A DNA stretch of 50,972 nucleotides from positions 1 to 50,972 of the forward strand of contig SYAL01000016.1 of the NCBI GenBank assembly GCA_005787585.1. Reading direction: 5' to 3'. The notes beneath the pieces were generated by a model. The model was given only the letters and a program-made list of their open reading frames with translations. It did no database searches and had not been told where the DNA came from. The DNA is from Bacteroidota bacterium. GTDB lineage: Bacteria; Bacteroidota; Bacteroidia; B-17B0; Aurantibacillaceae. Within the stretch, counting starts at the first letter, position 1; every line of letters begins with the position of its first letter. Both the position numbers and the translations under genes were made by a program. Below, piece by piece: positions 8,145-16,569 of this stretch.

Positions 8145-9425
8145 TTAGCTTTTTAATAATTCACAAGCAATAGCACAATTTAAACATTTTTTTTTACTAC
8201 AATATTCATCATATAAATTAATTAGAGCTTGACTATCAGAGGCGGTTTTTAAGATATTTTTTTTATCGCTATACAGTTTAGTTTTGGAGTTTATCTCGAA
8301 TGAGCAATTATTTAATAATTCAATAGCAGATATTCCAAATTCAGGTTTAGATAATTTTTTTGAATAAAAAAAATAAAATGGGGCAAAAGTATTAATAATA
8401 ATATTTTCTATTGACTCTTTTCCAAAGCCAAGTTCTTTTTTAACGGGATCACTATTTAAATTATAATGGTTTAGCCAATATCCAGATAAATTTATTTGGA
8501 GTGCTTTTTTAATTTGATTGTATGATTTTAATTTTTGTGGTGCAATTAATAAATCTGAATTTATATAAATTAATTTAGCTAATTGAACGAGTCTTATATT
8601 TGGAAAGTTAGCTGGACGAAGTTTAGAGAATTTAAAAATAGTATGATTCAAAGGTATTAAATTATATTTATCTTTAAGGAATTCAAATTCGTTTTGTAAA
8701 GATTGGATATATTTATTTTTAGATTGCGCATCTAATAGTCCTGATATTCCCAAAAGTAATGCTTCGAGCTGTAATAAATTATCGGCATGTTTAAGTAAAA
8801 AATGAACTGACAATTGTTTGGCAATTAATTCAAATGGCACCGCATTCACTTTAAATCCAAAGTTTCGGATTAATATTGTAAAAAAAGTTTGTGTATAATC
8901 ATGATGGTATGAATTAAATAAATTTTGAATTCTTTTAGTTTTTATTTCTAAACGTTCAATCGCCATTCTATCAATCCAACTTAAAAATTTTAAATCAGTA
9001 ATAGTTTTTAGTTGACCTTGACATGGTAATTTTTCTTTTGTAAAGACTAATTTTCTGTATTTATTAAGTGTTTTTTCAGTTATTAAAGATTTTAATTCTA
9101 AAATTTCTACCTTGTTCTTTGTATTTTGTTCAATCTCTTTATCGTGTTCATATACGATATGTAAAATAATATTGTCATATGCTTTATTGATTTGATGTCT
9201 ATGTTTCAGCCAATCGCTTGTTTTAATGTGAATTTCAATATTACCAGCTAAAATTAAATTATCAATTCGGATTTTGGCATTAAAAAAATCTGGTCCTGAA
9301 TCTTTATTAAGATCTCCGGGTTTTAAAATTTGAATTTCTATTCCGGACTTCGTGATTAAAGGGACAGGTTTATATAATTTATTTTGCCATATTAACTGAA
9401 GTAAATCTTCTTTAAAATCAGGCAT
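8145..9425 (-). CDS. DUF2851 family protein
   Basis: A 426-residue cytoplasmic-looking protein matching the Bacteroidota-restricted DUF2851 family in length and landmarks: the N-terminal LLQLIWQNKLY, GPDFFNAKIRI, GNIEIHIKTSDWLKH and ILHIVYEHD, and the C-terminal cysteine cluster CSKKKCLNCAIAC. The EIH...SDW arrangement recalls nuclease-like folds. I cannot verify this and give no function. It overlaps the end of the YdcF-family gene by 8 bases, so the two are translationally coupled. Recognition of the family is strong; the role is unknown. Confidence 0.85.
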   Translation of the reverse strand: MPDFKEDLLQLIWQNKLYKPVPLITKSGIEIQILKPGDLNKDSGPDFFNAKIRIDNLILAGNIEIHIKTSDWLKHRHQINKAYDNIILHIVYEHDKEIEQNTKNKVEILELKSLITEKTLNKYRKLVFTKEKLPCQGQLKTITDLKFLSWIDRMAIERLEIKTKRIQNLFNSYHHDYTQTFFTILIRNFGFKVNAVPFELIAKQLSVHFLLKHADNLLQLEALLLGISGLLDAQSKNKYIQSLQNEFEFLKDKYNLIPLNHTIFKFSKLRPANFPNIRLVQLAKLIYINSDLLIAPQKLKSYNQIKKALQINLSGYWLNHYNLNSDPVKKELGFGKESIENIIINTFAPFYFFYSKKLSKPEFGISAIELLNNCSFEINSKTKLYSDKKNILKTASDSQALINLYDEYCSKKKCLNCAIACELLKS

Positions 9426-10185
9426 ACCCTTTAATTTTGTATATTAAATAACCAATCCATTCATGAATTAGTGTATTTAAATTACTTATTGCAGCTGAGT
9501 TTGGTATAAACAAATGATCGAAAGTGTATCTTCTGATACCACTTACTTTATTGGTATTAAATGGAACCAAGTTTTTGAAGCCAACTTTTTTAAAAACAGC
9601 AATGGCCCTTGTCATATGAAAAGCAGATGTAACAAGTAAAAATGAACCATTTAAATTTAAGCTATCAATTATTTTTTTTGTAAATAGAGCATTTTCATAG
9701 GTATTTTTACTTTCTGATTCTATAATTAATGCGCTATCAGGAAAATTTATGCTTTTTAAGTATTTTTTTACATAAAGGGCTTCTTTTTTATCAGGAAATT
9801 CAATGCTACCAGATCCTCCTGTAAAGATAATATGTTTAATTCTGCCTTGATGAAATAATGGCAAAGTTTGAAAAAGGCGATCAGCGCTTCGACTAAAATT
9901 AATTTTATTTAATTTTAAATTTACTTCTCCTATACCACCAAGAACAATTGCGCCTTCAATTTTATTTTTATTTATTTCGAAGTCATTATTAATTGGCTCC
10001 CAAACTCTATAGCATTCATCAATTATAAAAGAATTAGAGCAAATATAAAGAAGGGAAAATCCAAAAATCCGTAATTTTTTAGATTTGGTTTCTATTTTAG
10101 TGAGAAAAGAATAGATTAATAAAATAAAAACCCAAACCAATGGAGAAAAGAGAAAATCTAAAACTTTAGATAGTACAAAAAACAT
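9418..10185 (-). CDS. YdcF/ElyC-family (DUF218) membrane protein
   Basis: A 255-residue protein with two N-terminal membrane helices (residues ~8-25 and 38-54) and a DUF218 domain. Family motifs include AIVLGG, the FTGGSG loop, the ESKNTYENA motif and TSAFHMTRA, with the C-terminal HEWIGYLIYK. ElyC/SanA/YdcF relatives act at the envelope, in lipid-carrier recycling or barrier function; which of these applies is inference. The ATG at 10185 follows a near-consensus minus-strand box, TATTTTCG (10199-10192), by six bases. The gene leads a two-gene unit with DUF2851. Confidence 0.85.
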   Translation of the reverse strand: MFFVLSKVLDFLFSPLVWVFILLIYSFLTKIETKSKKLRIFGFSLLYICSNSFIIDECYRVWEPINNDFEINKNKIEGAIVLGGIGEVNLKLNKINFSRSADRLFQTLPLFHQGRIKHIIFTGGSGSIEFPDKKEALYVKKYLKSINFPDSALIIESESKNTYENALFTKKIIDSLNLNGSFLLVTSAFHMTRAIAVFKKVGFKNLVPFNTNKVSGIRRYTFDHLFIPNSAAISNLNTLIHEWIGYLIYKIKGYA

Positions 10186-10191
10186 AATATT

Positions 10192-10199
10192 CGAAAATA
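10192..10199 (-). promoter_or_regulatory. Near-consensus -7 box of the ydcF-like gene (TATTTTCG)
   Basis: One mismatch from TAnnTTTG on the minus strand, six bases before the ATG at 10185. Its position matches that of the perfect boxes before other genes in the window. Confidence 0.35.
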
Positions 10200-10210
10200 G
10201 TAAAAAGAAA

Positions 10211-10312
10211 TTGATTAAGATATTCTTATTAATTTATTTAATGACTTGTAATAAAATATCAAAAAGAGAGAAGATGTATTTTAAAACTATACAATCTAAT
10301 TATTATCTTTAA
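10211..10312 (+). CDS. Possible 33-residue small lipoprotein-like ORF
   Basis: A short frame starting with TTG and ending TAA. It encodes a basic start, a hydrophobic run (IKIFLLIYLMTC) and a short polar tail (NKISKREK...). This resembles a minimal lipoprotein signal with a poor lipobox (LMTC). An A-rich stretch precedes the TTG, as is common for translation starts here. It could equally be chance or the remnant of a longer gene. It sits in the 154-base spacer between divergent genes. Confidence 0.22.
   Translation: MIKIFLLIYLMTCNKISKREKMYFKTIQSNYYL
10304..10311 (+). promoter_or_regulatory. Candidate -7 box of accC (TATCTTTA)
   Basis: One mismatch from TAnnTTTG. It lies 28 bases before the accC ATG, implying a short ordinary leader of about 23 bases. 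Confidence 0.3.
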
Positions 10313-10339
10313 CTTAAGTTATAATGATTTTAAAGTTTT

Positions 10340-11824
10340 ATGAAGAAAATATTAATTGCTAATCGAGGAGAAATAGCCTTACGGATTATGCGAAGTGCCA
10401 AAGAAATGGGAATTAAAACTGTAGCTATTTTTTCAGAAGCCGACAGAAATGCACTTTTTGTAAGGTATGCAGATGAATCAATATGTATCGGCCCCCCTCC
10501 AAGTTCACAATCCTATTTGCAAGGAGATAAAATTATTGAGCTTAGTAAACGATTGGGGGTAGATGGAATTCATCCAGGGTACGGATTTTTAAGTGAAAAT
10601 GCAAATTTTGCTCGAAAAGTTAAAGCTGCCGGCATTACATTTATTGGGCCAAGTGCCGAGAGTATGGATATGATGGGGGATAAATTAAGCGCAAAAGTAA
10701 CTGCTAAAAAGTTTAATGTGCCTATGATTCCGGGATCTGAGGGCGCTATTAGTGATTTAAAAGAAGCCATTAAAATAGCTAAAGAAATTGGATTTCCATT
10801 ATTAATTAAAGCGAGTGCTGGCGGAGGTGGAAAAGGGATGCGTTTAGTAGAAAAAGAAGAAGAGATTGAAGAACAGATGAATTTGGCTGTAAGTGAAGCT
10901 ATTTCTGCTTTTGGTAATGGGGCTGTTTTTATTGAGCGTTATGCCAGCAGCCCCCGTCATATCGAAATTCAATTATTAGCAGATAATTATGGAAATTGTG
11001 TTTATTTATTTGAACGTGAATGTAGTATCCAACGTAGGCACCAAAAATTAATTGAAGAAGCACCTAGTAGTATTTTAAGCCCTGAATTAAGAAAAAAGAT
11101 GGGTGAATGTGCTGTTGATGTTGCTAAAGCATGTAAATATAGTGGTGCGGGTACTGTTGAGTTTTTATTAGATGACCAGATGAATTTTTATTTTTTGGAG
11201 ATGAACACTCGTTTGCAGGTAGAGCATCCAGTTTCGGAAATGATTACTGGCATTGATATAGTTAAGGAACAAATTAAAGTTGCTCGAAATGAAAAATTAA
11301 GTTTTACGCAAGAGAATTTAAAAATAAATGGTCACGCTATTGAAGTAAGAGTTTGCGCCGAAGACCCTTTAAATAACTTTTTACCTGATATTGGTAAATT
11401 ACTTGTTTATAAAACGCCAAGTGGCCCTGGAGTTAGATTAGACGAAGGCTTTGAGGAAGGAATGGATATTCCTATTTATTATGATCCTCTGATTTCTAAA
11501 TTAATTGTACACGGAAAAGATAGAACGGAAGCCATAGAAAAAATGCTACGAGCCATTGATGATTATAAAATTGTGGGAGTAGAAACAACGCTTGATTTCT
11601 GTAAATTTGTTTTAAAGCATAATGCATTTATTAGTGGGAAGTTTGACACTGGATTTATTAATAATTTTTTTGCCCCTGAGCTATTGAAATTAAATACCCC
11701 TGAATTAAATGAAATTGCTGCAATATCAAGCTCAATTATATTTCAAAATAAAACACCATCAATTAGTCAAATACCCGAAAAAGCTGTAAAAAAGAGTAAT
11801 TGGAAGACTAAAAGAATAAATTAA
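10340..11824 (+). CDS. accC: Biotin carboxylase subunit of an acyl-CoA carboxylase
   Basis: A 494-residue ATP-grasp enzyme that carboxylates biotin on a carrier protein. The three domains are in order: N-terminal KILIANRGEIALRIMRSA, the ATP-grasp with glycine loop KASAGGGGKGMR and ERECSIQRRHQKLIEEAPS, and the C-terminal domain with MNTRLQVEHPVSEMITG and EVRVCAEDP. All look intact. There is a ~45-residue C-terminal extension, rich in Ser/Lys, beyond the usual ~450. No accB or carboxyltransferase gene is adjacent, so acetyl-CoA carboxylase versus propionyl-CoA carboxylase cannot be decided; the FFAPELL tail is one I associate with the acyl/propionyl type. DUF4294 follows after 47 bases. Confidence 0.93.
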   Translation: MKKILIANRGEIALRIMRSAKEMGIKTVAIFSEADRNALFVRYADESICIGPPPSSQSYLQGDKIIELSKRLGVDGIHPGYGFLSENANFARKVKAAGITFIGPSAESMDMMGDKLSAKVTAKKFNVPMIPGSEGAISDLKEAIKIAKEIGFPLLIKASAGGGGKGMRLVEKEEEIEEQMNLAVSEAISAFGNGAVFIERYASSPRHIEIQLLADNYGNCVYLFERECSIQRRHQKLIEEAPSSILSPELRKKMGECAVDVAKACKYSGAGTVEFLLDDQMNFYFLEMNTRLQVEHPVSEMITGIDIVKEQIKVARNEKLSFTQENLKINGHAIEVRVCAEDPLNNFLPDIGKLLVYKTPSGPGVRLDEGFEEGMDIPIYYDPLISKLIVHGKDRTEAIEKMLRAIDDYKIVGVETTLDFCKFVLKHNAFISGKFDTGFINNFFAPELLKLNTPELNEIAAISSSIIFQNKTPSISQIPEKAVKKSNWKTKRIN

Positions 11825-11871
11825 TTTTTGATTATGGGTTACCTTATGTGTTTCTAATAATTAACTATTAG

Positions 11872-12516
11872 ATGAGTATTTATAATTATTTAATTAAAAA
11901 CATATATAGAATCAAAGAAATTCTTTGTTGTTTTTTTTTATTTATAAATTTTGGAATTAGTTCTCAAAATAATAACGATGATTTTAATATTGTGCCTAAA
12001 AATGGATTTTGGTGTAGGGCAGAAATAATTAATGGAGATACTTTTCCTGTTGTTGATTTATCAACATATTTTGTTTACACGGATTTTATTTTTAAAAATA
12101 AAAAACAATTTGAGCAATGGACAAAGGTAAAATATAATGTAAAGATAGTGTATCCATATGCTATTATAGCTGCAGCAAAACTCAAAGAATATGATAGAGC
12201 ATTAGAAAAGATAAAAGATACTCAATTAAGAAAAGAATTTATTAAAACTTGTGAAAGGGATTTAAGGATTCAATTTGAAACCGATTTAAAAAATTTATCT
12301 ATAAGTCAAGGAAAAGTATTGATGAAATTAATTGCTCGAGAATCAGGAAAAACAACTTATGATATAGTAAAACAATTTAGAGGTGGTTTTCAAGCGGTTT
12401 TTTATCAATCTGTAGCAAGATTATTTGGGCATAATATGAAAGTTGAATATGACGCCAAGTTAGAGGATTTGATGATTGAAAGAGCAGTTAAATTGATAGA
12501 GGCTGGTAGGTTTTAA
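11872..12516 (+). CDS. DUF4294 exported protein
   Basis: A 214-residue protein with an N-terminal hydrophobic segment (residues ~14-30, ending FGISSQ) consistent with a signal peptide. A DUF4294 domain follows, recognised by VVDLSTYFVYTDFIFKNKKQ, VKIVYPYAIIAA, LMKLIARESGKTTYDIVK and FRGGFQAVFYQSVARLFG. The family is confined to Bacteroidota as far as I know and has no assigned function; a periplasmic or outer-membrane-facing role is inferred. It may be cotranscribed with accC. No strong promoter of its own was seen. Confidence 0.82.
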   Translation: MSIYNYLIKNIYRIKEILCCFFLFINFGISSQNNNDDFNIVPKNGFWCRAEIINGDTFPVVDLSTYFVYTDFIFKNKKQFEQWTKVKYNVKIVYPYAIIAAAKLKEYDRALEKIKDTQLRKEFIKTCERDLRIQFETDLKNLSISQGKVLMKLIARESGKTTYDIVKQFRGGFQAVFYQSVARLFGHNMKVEYDAKLEDLMIERAVKLIEAGRF

Positions 12517-12600
12517 TGAGTTTATCTTATCAAATAAATTACTTGTTTAAAAGTAAAGGATAAAAGGTAAAAATATTCTTCAAAAAATCGGTTTTTTTTA

Positions 12601-12608
12601 TAAATTTG
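12601..12608 (+). promoter_or_regulatory. TAnnTTTG -7 box (TAAATTTG)
   Basis: A perfect -7 consensus, five bases (TTTTT) before the ATG at 12614. It predicts a leaderless or nearly leaderless message. Confidence 0.5.
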
Positions 12609-12613
12609 TTTTT

Positions 12614-13243
12614 ATGTATAAATTTATAATAATCGTTTTAATGATTTTTGTATCATTTGCGAATGCTCAGACAAAAAAAACAAAAACACCAAAAGTGGAG
12701 TCTACAGAAAACGATTCGTTAATTTCAGATTCGACTAAGCTCACTGTAAAAGAATTAATAATACCGCGCCAGTTTTTGGTATATACAAAAAAATCTAAGA
12801 ATAAGACTGAACGTATTAAGTTATGTTTCAATCTAATAACTAATGACACTGTTTTGAATTATTGTATGAATGATTCAATCTGTCGTGATCCAGAAGTATT
12901 TAAACTATTATTTCAAGAAAAAAAAGCTGATACTGTTTATGTTTTAATATATGTAGATGCATTTAGTAAGCCACTAACTAATGATCCAAAATGTGAATCC
13001 GGAAAAGAAACAAAATTATTCTTTGTAAGGTGGAATACTAAAACTAATAAATCAATCTGGAAACAAAGAGCTATTTCGTCGTGTATGAAAGGTATAACTG
13101 ATATGACTAAAGAGCCAATTGAAGATTGGGATAAGTCTTCGCCATTAGTTTTAAATTATTATAAAGGTGGCGATGATTTTATTGAAATCACATTTGACCC
13201 TGAAAAACCAGATTTAGGTTTTCAAAGTTCGAGTGAAAACTAA
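12614..13243 (+). CDS. Secreted protein of unknown function
   Basis: A 209-residue protein I do not recognise. Residues 1-18 are a signal peptide (MYKFIII..., cleavage at FANAQ). A Lys/Thr/Ser-rich low-complexity linker (~19-45) follows, then a domain with five or six cysteines (LCFNL, YCMND, ICRD, KCES, SSCMKG) that could form disulfides outside the cytoplasm. The segment KLFFVRWNTKTNKSIWKQ looks like a beta-rich core. It stands alone with its own promoter box and ends one base before the facing batE stop. No lipobox, anchor or T9SS sorting domain is visible, so it is probably soluble in the periplasm. Confidence 0.7.
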   Translation: MYKFIIIVLMIFVSFANAQTKKTKTPKVESTENDSLISDSTKLTVKELIIPRQFLVYTKKSKNKTERIKLCFNLITNDTVLNYCMNDSICRDPEVFKLLFQEKKADTVYVLIYVDAFSKPLTNDPKCESGKETKLFFVRWNTKTNKSIWKQRAISSCMKGITDMTKEPIEDWDKSSPLVLNYYKGGDDFIEITFDPEKPDLGFQSSSEN

Positions 13244-13244
13244 G

Positions 13245-13991
13245 CTAAATAATTTCAACATCTTTCTTTTTTATCCAACCTTCGTTACCATTATTTAATT
13301 TGATAAGAAGCCATTCACCGTTATTTTCAACTACTTTTATTTTAGTTCCCTCATGTAAATTAAATTTTACTGAGCCTGAAAAGGTTGGTTCGTTTAAAAT
13401 TTTTATTTCTTTTGAAGTAATAATTGCAAATTTATTTTCAGTTTTAGCTTTTAGTGAAGAATAACCTAAAAAGTAGGTTATGATGAAAAATATAAAACTA
13501 AAACAGGTTCCAATAAATGAAATTCTTTTAATCATAATGTTTTTAGAGTTTATAAAAATAAAAAACAACAATGAGGCAATACAAATAAATGAGATAGTAA
13601 AAATACTCCATGAGAATGTTGAGAAAGATGATAGAATATTTATTTTAATTGCAGTGATAAAGAAATTCTCTTTAGAATTTACTTTATCAATTGTTTTAGA
13701 GGAGGCAATAGCAAGATTAATTTTAATGTCTTCGTCGTTAGGATTTGATTTACTTGCTAATTCATAGTAATAAATTGCTTTTCCTAATTCGTTATTTCTA
13801 TAATAAGAATTTGCTAAATTATAATATAATTTGTCTGATTTATATCCTTCGTTTATTAATTTTTGGTAGTGCTGAATTGAGATTTTAAAATTTTTAGAAT
13901 CGTATGCCTTTTCAGCATCTTTTAGATCATTACTAAAACTATTACTACTAAAGTAAAACAAAAAAAGTAATAAGATAATTGACTTTTTCAT
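13245..13991 (-). CDS. batE: BatE: TPR/SH3 protein of the Bat operon
   Basis: A 248-residue protein with a signal peptide (residues 1-20, FSSNSFS), TPR repeats (about 25-105, KLYYNLANSYYRNNELGKAIYYYELASK), two membrane helices (about 120-175) and a bacterial SH3 domain at the C-terminus (ITSKEIKILNEPTFSGS ... EGWIKKKDVEII). This order is characteristic of Bacteroidota BatE. It is the last gene of the moxR-to-batE block, starting directly after batD. Bat proteins were named for aerotolerance in Bacteroides; the molecular job of BatE is probably protein-protein assembly at the inner membrane. Confidence 0.9.
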   Translation of the reverse strand: MKKSIILLLFLFYFSSNSFSNDLKDAEKAYDSKNFKISIQHYQKLINEGYKSDKLYYNLANSYYRNNELGKAIYYYELASKSNPNDEDIKINLAIASSKTIDKVNSKENFFITAIKINILSSFSTFSWSIFTISFICIASLLFFIFINSKNIMIKRISFIGTCFSFIFFIITYFLGYSSLKAKTENKFAIITSKEIKILNEPTFSGSVKFNLHEGTKIKVVENNGEWLLIKLNNGNEGWIKKKDVEII

Positions 13992-15773
13992 TTAAATTTT
14001 TTTATTAATTTGTTGTTCTAAATCTGATATAAGCATTACAGTATTATTATAAACTTCATGAAGATTACCGCTAACAGCGCCTGGAGCATATTTTGCATAT
14101 TCGCTAGTATCAATTGCGTTTGTTAAATTTTGAATGGTAAAAATATTAATGTTTTTTAATTGCAATGATTCTGTAATAGCTTCTTTTGAGAGTTCAGATT
14201 TAGGAATATTTAATTTATTACCCAAATAATTTGTTAAGGCCATTAATATCTCGGTATAAAATTCATCTTTTTTGCGTTCTATCATTAATTTTTCGGCAGT
14301 TATTAATTGTTTTTTTGCAATTTTAGCAGCCTTACGTTTTTTTACTAAAATTAAATTACTGTTATTTTTAATATGATTTTTTCTTACAAACAAAGCTGAT
14401 AATAAAGCAATTAAAGGAAGAATTAGAAATAGAATGTGAGTAAAAGAGTTGAAAAATTCATTTTCGGTTTTTGTTAAAAAAAACTCATCTTTTTTAATAT
14501 ATCTTATATCGTTTTCGGTTTCTTTAATTTTGTTTTGAGGTGAAAAAACTACTGCTTCATTAGTGTTTTGATCTGGGGCTAAAACATTAATTTTTATTAA
14601 TTCAGCTAATTTTGTAATGTATTTTTTCGAATTTAGATCAAAATATGAAAAATCTAAATTACTCAAGTTATATTCACCCTCTTTACGAGGAATAATTAAA
14701 AAATCGAACGTTTTAGAATTAATAGATTCTGTTATTTTAGGGTCATAACTCTCAAAACCTTCTGGTAATTTTAAAATAGGTGCATTAATTAATTTTAAAT
14801 TTCCATTACCGTTGATAATCATTTTTAAATTAAAGGCATCATTGGCTTTTAGTTCATTTCGGGTAACTAAAACTTTATAATTAAAGTTTCCTACGGCGCC
14901 ATTAAAAGATTGAGGTTTTCCTATTTCCGGCAAAGGAAGAACATCTATGGTTATTGATTTGCTTTTTGTATTTATTGGTATGTCTTCATATGAAGTTGCA
15001 CCAAAAAACTGTTCAAAAATATTTTTAGGTTTAGAGGTATTTTGTTTTCTAATAACGACATCTCCTTGTATTGAGTTTAATATAGTTTTACCTGATTTAT
15101 TGGCAATGGCAACTGTGCGAAACAATTCAAAGGTATAAAAACTAACCCCATCTATATTTTCCATAGCAACTTGACCTTTACTAATAGATTCTTGAGCTTG
15201 AGAATAAAAGCCCTCATAAGTAGGTTGAGAAAATTTTTGAAAGCCAACAATTTGAGATCGGCTATAAACTTTTTGAAGAATAGTTATTTGTTCACCAACA
15301 TAGCATTTATTTTTATTGGCCGAGGTTTTAATAAATAAATCTCCTGAAGAATTTTTAGAGTTGTTTTGAGTTTCGTTATCATTAGAATTAATGTTTCCTT
15401 TTACAACTTCAATATTAATTGCTGCTGTTTCTAATTTTTGAGAACCCGACATTGTAGAAGATGGGCCTATAGTAAATTTTCCTTCATGTTTCGCGATTAA
15501 ACCATATGAAATAATGATTTGTTGACTACTAACCCCATTTACATTTTGATAACTATTACTTTGATTTGGGCCACTTATAACATCAAAATCTTTAAAATTT
15601 GGAGGGGTGTAATTACCAGTATTAATTGTAAATACTACAGAATATTCGAAAGGCACACCAACTTGTACTTTTTTTGAACTAATTTGAGCATAAAAGCCCT
15701 GAGCTTGGCTAATATCAGTAAATAAAAATAGCGAAAATAAAGTTGCTATAATATATTTAATTTTAATCATCAT
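13992..15773 (-). CDS. batD: BatD: oxygen-tolerance membrane protein
   Basis: A 593-residue protein with a signal peptide (cleavage near ISQAQG) and a long periplasmic BatD domain. The domain has immunoglobulin-like repeats such as SSKKVQVGVPFEYSVVF, KCYVGEQITILQKVYS and VTRNELKANDAFNLKM. A single membrane helix (about residues 447-467) and a cytoplasmic helical tail with ALTNYLGNKLNIPKSELS follow. Size and layout fit BatD. It is the fourth of five bat genes in order. It may scaffold the VWA proteins BatA and BatB from the periplasmic side (inference). The start is a double ATG at 15773/15770. Confidence 0.92.
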   Translation of the reverse strand: MMIKIKYIIATLFSLFLFTDISQAQGFYAQISSKKVQVGVPFEYSVVFTINTGNYTPPNFKDFDVISGPNQSNSYQNVNGVSSQQIIISYGLIAKHEGKFTIGPSSTMSGSQKLETAAINIEVVKGNINSNDNETQNNSKNSSGDLFIKTSANKNKCYVGEQITILQKVYSRSQIVGFQKFSQPTYEGFYSQAQESISKGQVAMENIDGVSFYTFELFRTVAIANKSGKTILNSIQGDVVIRKQNTSKPKNIFEQFFGATSYEDIPINTKSKSITIDVLPLPEIGKPQSFNGAVGNFNYKVLVTRNELKANDAFNLKMIINGNGNLKLINAPILKLPEGFESYDPKITESINSKTFDFLIIPRKEGEYNLSNLDFSYFDLNSKKYITKLAELIKINVLAPDQNTNEAVVFSPQNKIKETENDIRYIKKDEFFLTKTENEFFNSFTHILFLILPLIALLSALFVRKNHIKNNSNLILVKKRKAAKIAKKQLITAEKLMIERKKDEFYTEILMALTNYLGNKLNIPKSELSKEAITESLQLKNINIFTIQNLTNAIDTSEYAKYAPGAVSGNLHEVYNNTVMLISDLEQQINKKI

Positions 15774-15831
15774 TATGCAAGGTATAAATTTATTAAAGGT
15801 CTTCGAATCAGTTTAATTAATTTAACAAGAC

Positions 15832-16569
15832 TTACCAATCTTTTTCTATGTTTTGTTTAGTATTATCTTCTTGCTTTTGTTTTCGTTTATCTTGTAATTT
15901 TTTTTCCGAATTCATAAGCGCTTTTAAAAGTTGATCGGCCTGTTCTTTACTCATTTTATTTTGTTGAGATTGTGCTTTTTTTTCATTGTTATTTTTAGAA
16001 TCATTTTTTTGATTTTGATTTTGTTGTTTTTGTTTGCTAGCACCGTTATTTTTTTTATCTTTTGGTATATTTTTTAAAGCATAAGCCAAGTTATATCTTG
16101 TATCCTCATCTTTTGGATTATATTTAAGAGATTTTTTGTATGCATCAGCGGCTTGCTGAAAATCTTTTTTTTGTAGATAACAGTTCCCGATATTGTGCCA
16201 AGCTTGATGTAATGTATCTTTATTAGATACAGAATTAGCAACAACTGCAAAGTTTTGTGCTGCCTGATCTAGCATCAGTTTTGAGAGAGAATCAGGAGTG
16301 ATTTTAGAGTTAGAAGGTATATTTATAGATTTATTTTTAACAAGTAAAGCATTTTTGTATAATGCAGTTGCTAAATTAAAGTTTGCCTTTTTGTTTGTAG
16401 GATTTATTTCGATTGCTTTAGAATATTTTATATTAGATTCTGGAATTTTTCCAGAAAAATATAATTTATTACCATTATATATTTCATGTGCATCTTCTTG
16501 AGAAATTAAGATAGAATTACTTAAAATAATTTCTAAAAAGAATAGTAGTATATATTTATTTAATTTCAT
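15832..16569 (-). CDS. batC: BatC: TPR protein with charged low-complexity tail
   Basis: A 245-residue exported protein: signal peptide (1-23), TPR repeats (about 25-170, including WHNIGNCYLQKKDFQQAADA and AYKKSLKYNPKDEDTRYNL), then a Lys/Gln/Asn-rich tail of ~75 residues containing KMSKEQADQLLKALMNSEKK. That tail is the hallmark of BatC. It overlaps batB by 14 bases, so translation is coupled. A 58-base spacer, the largest inside the bat part of the block, separates it from batD. Confidence 0.92.
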   Translation of the reverse strand: MKLNKYILLFFLEIILSNSILISQEDAHEIYNGNKLYFSGKIPESNIKYSKAIEINPTNKKANFNLATALYKNALLVKNKSINIPSNSKITPDSLSKLMLDQAAQNFAVVANSVSNKDTLHQAWHNIGNCYLQKKDFQQAADAYKKSLKYNPKDEDTRYNLAYALKNIPKDKKNNGASKQKQQNQNQKNDSKNNNEKKAQSQQNKMSKEQADQLLKALMNSEKKLQDKRKQKQEDNTKQNIEKDW

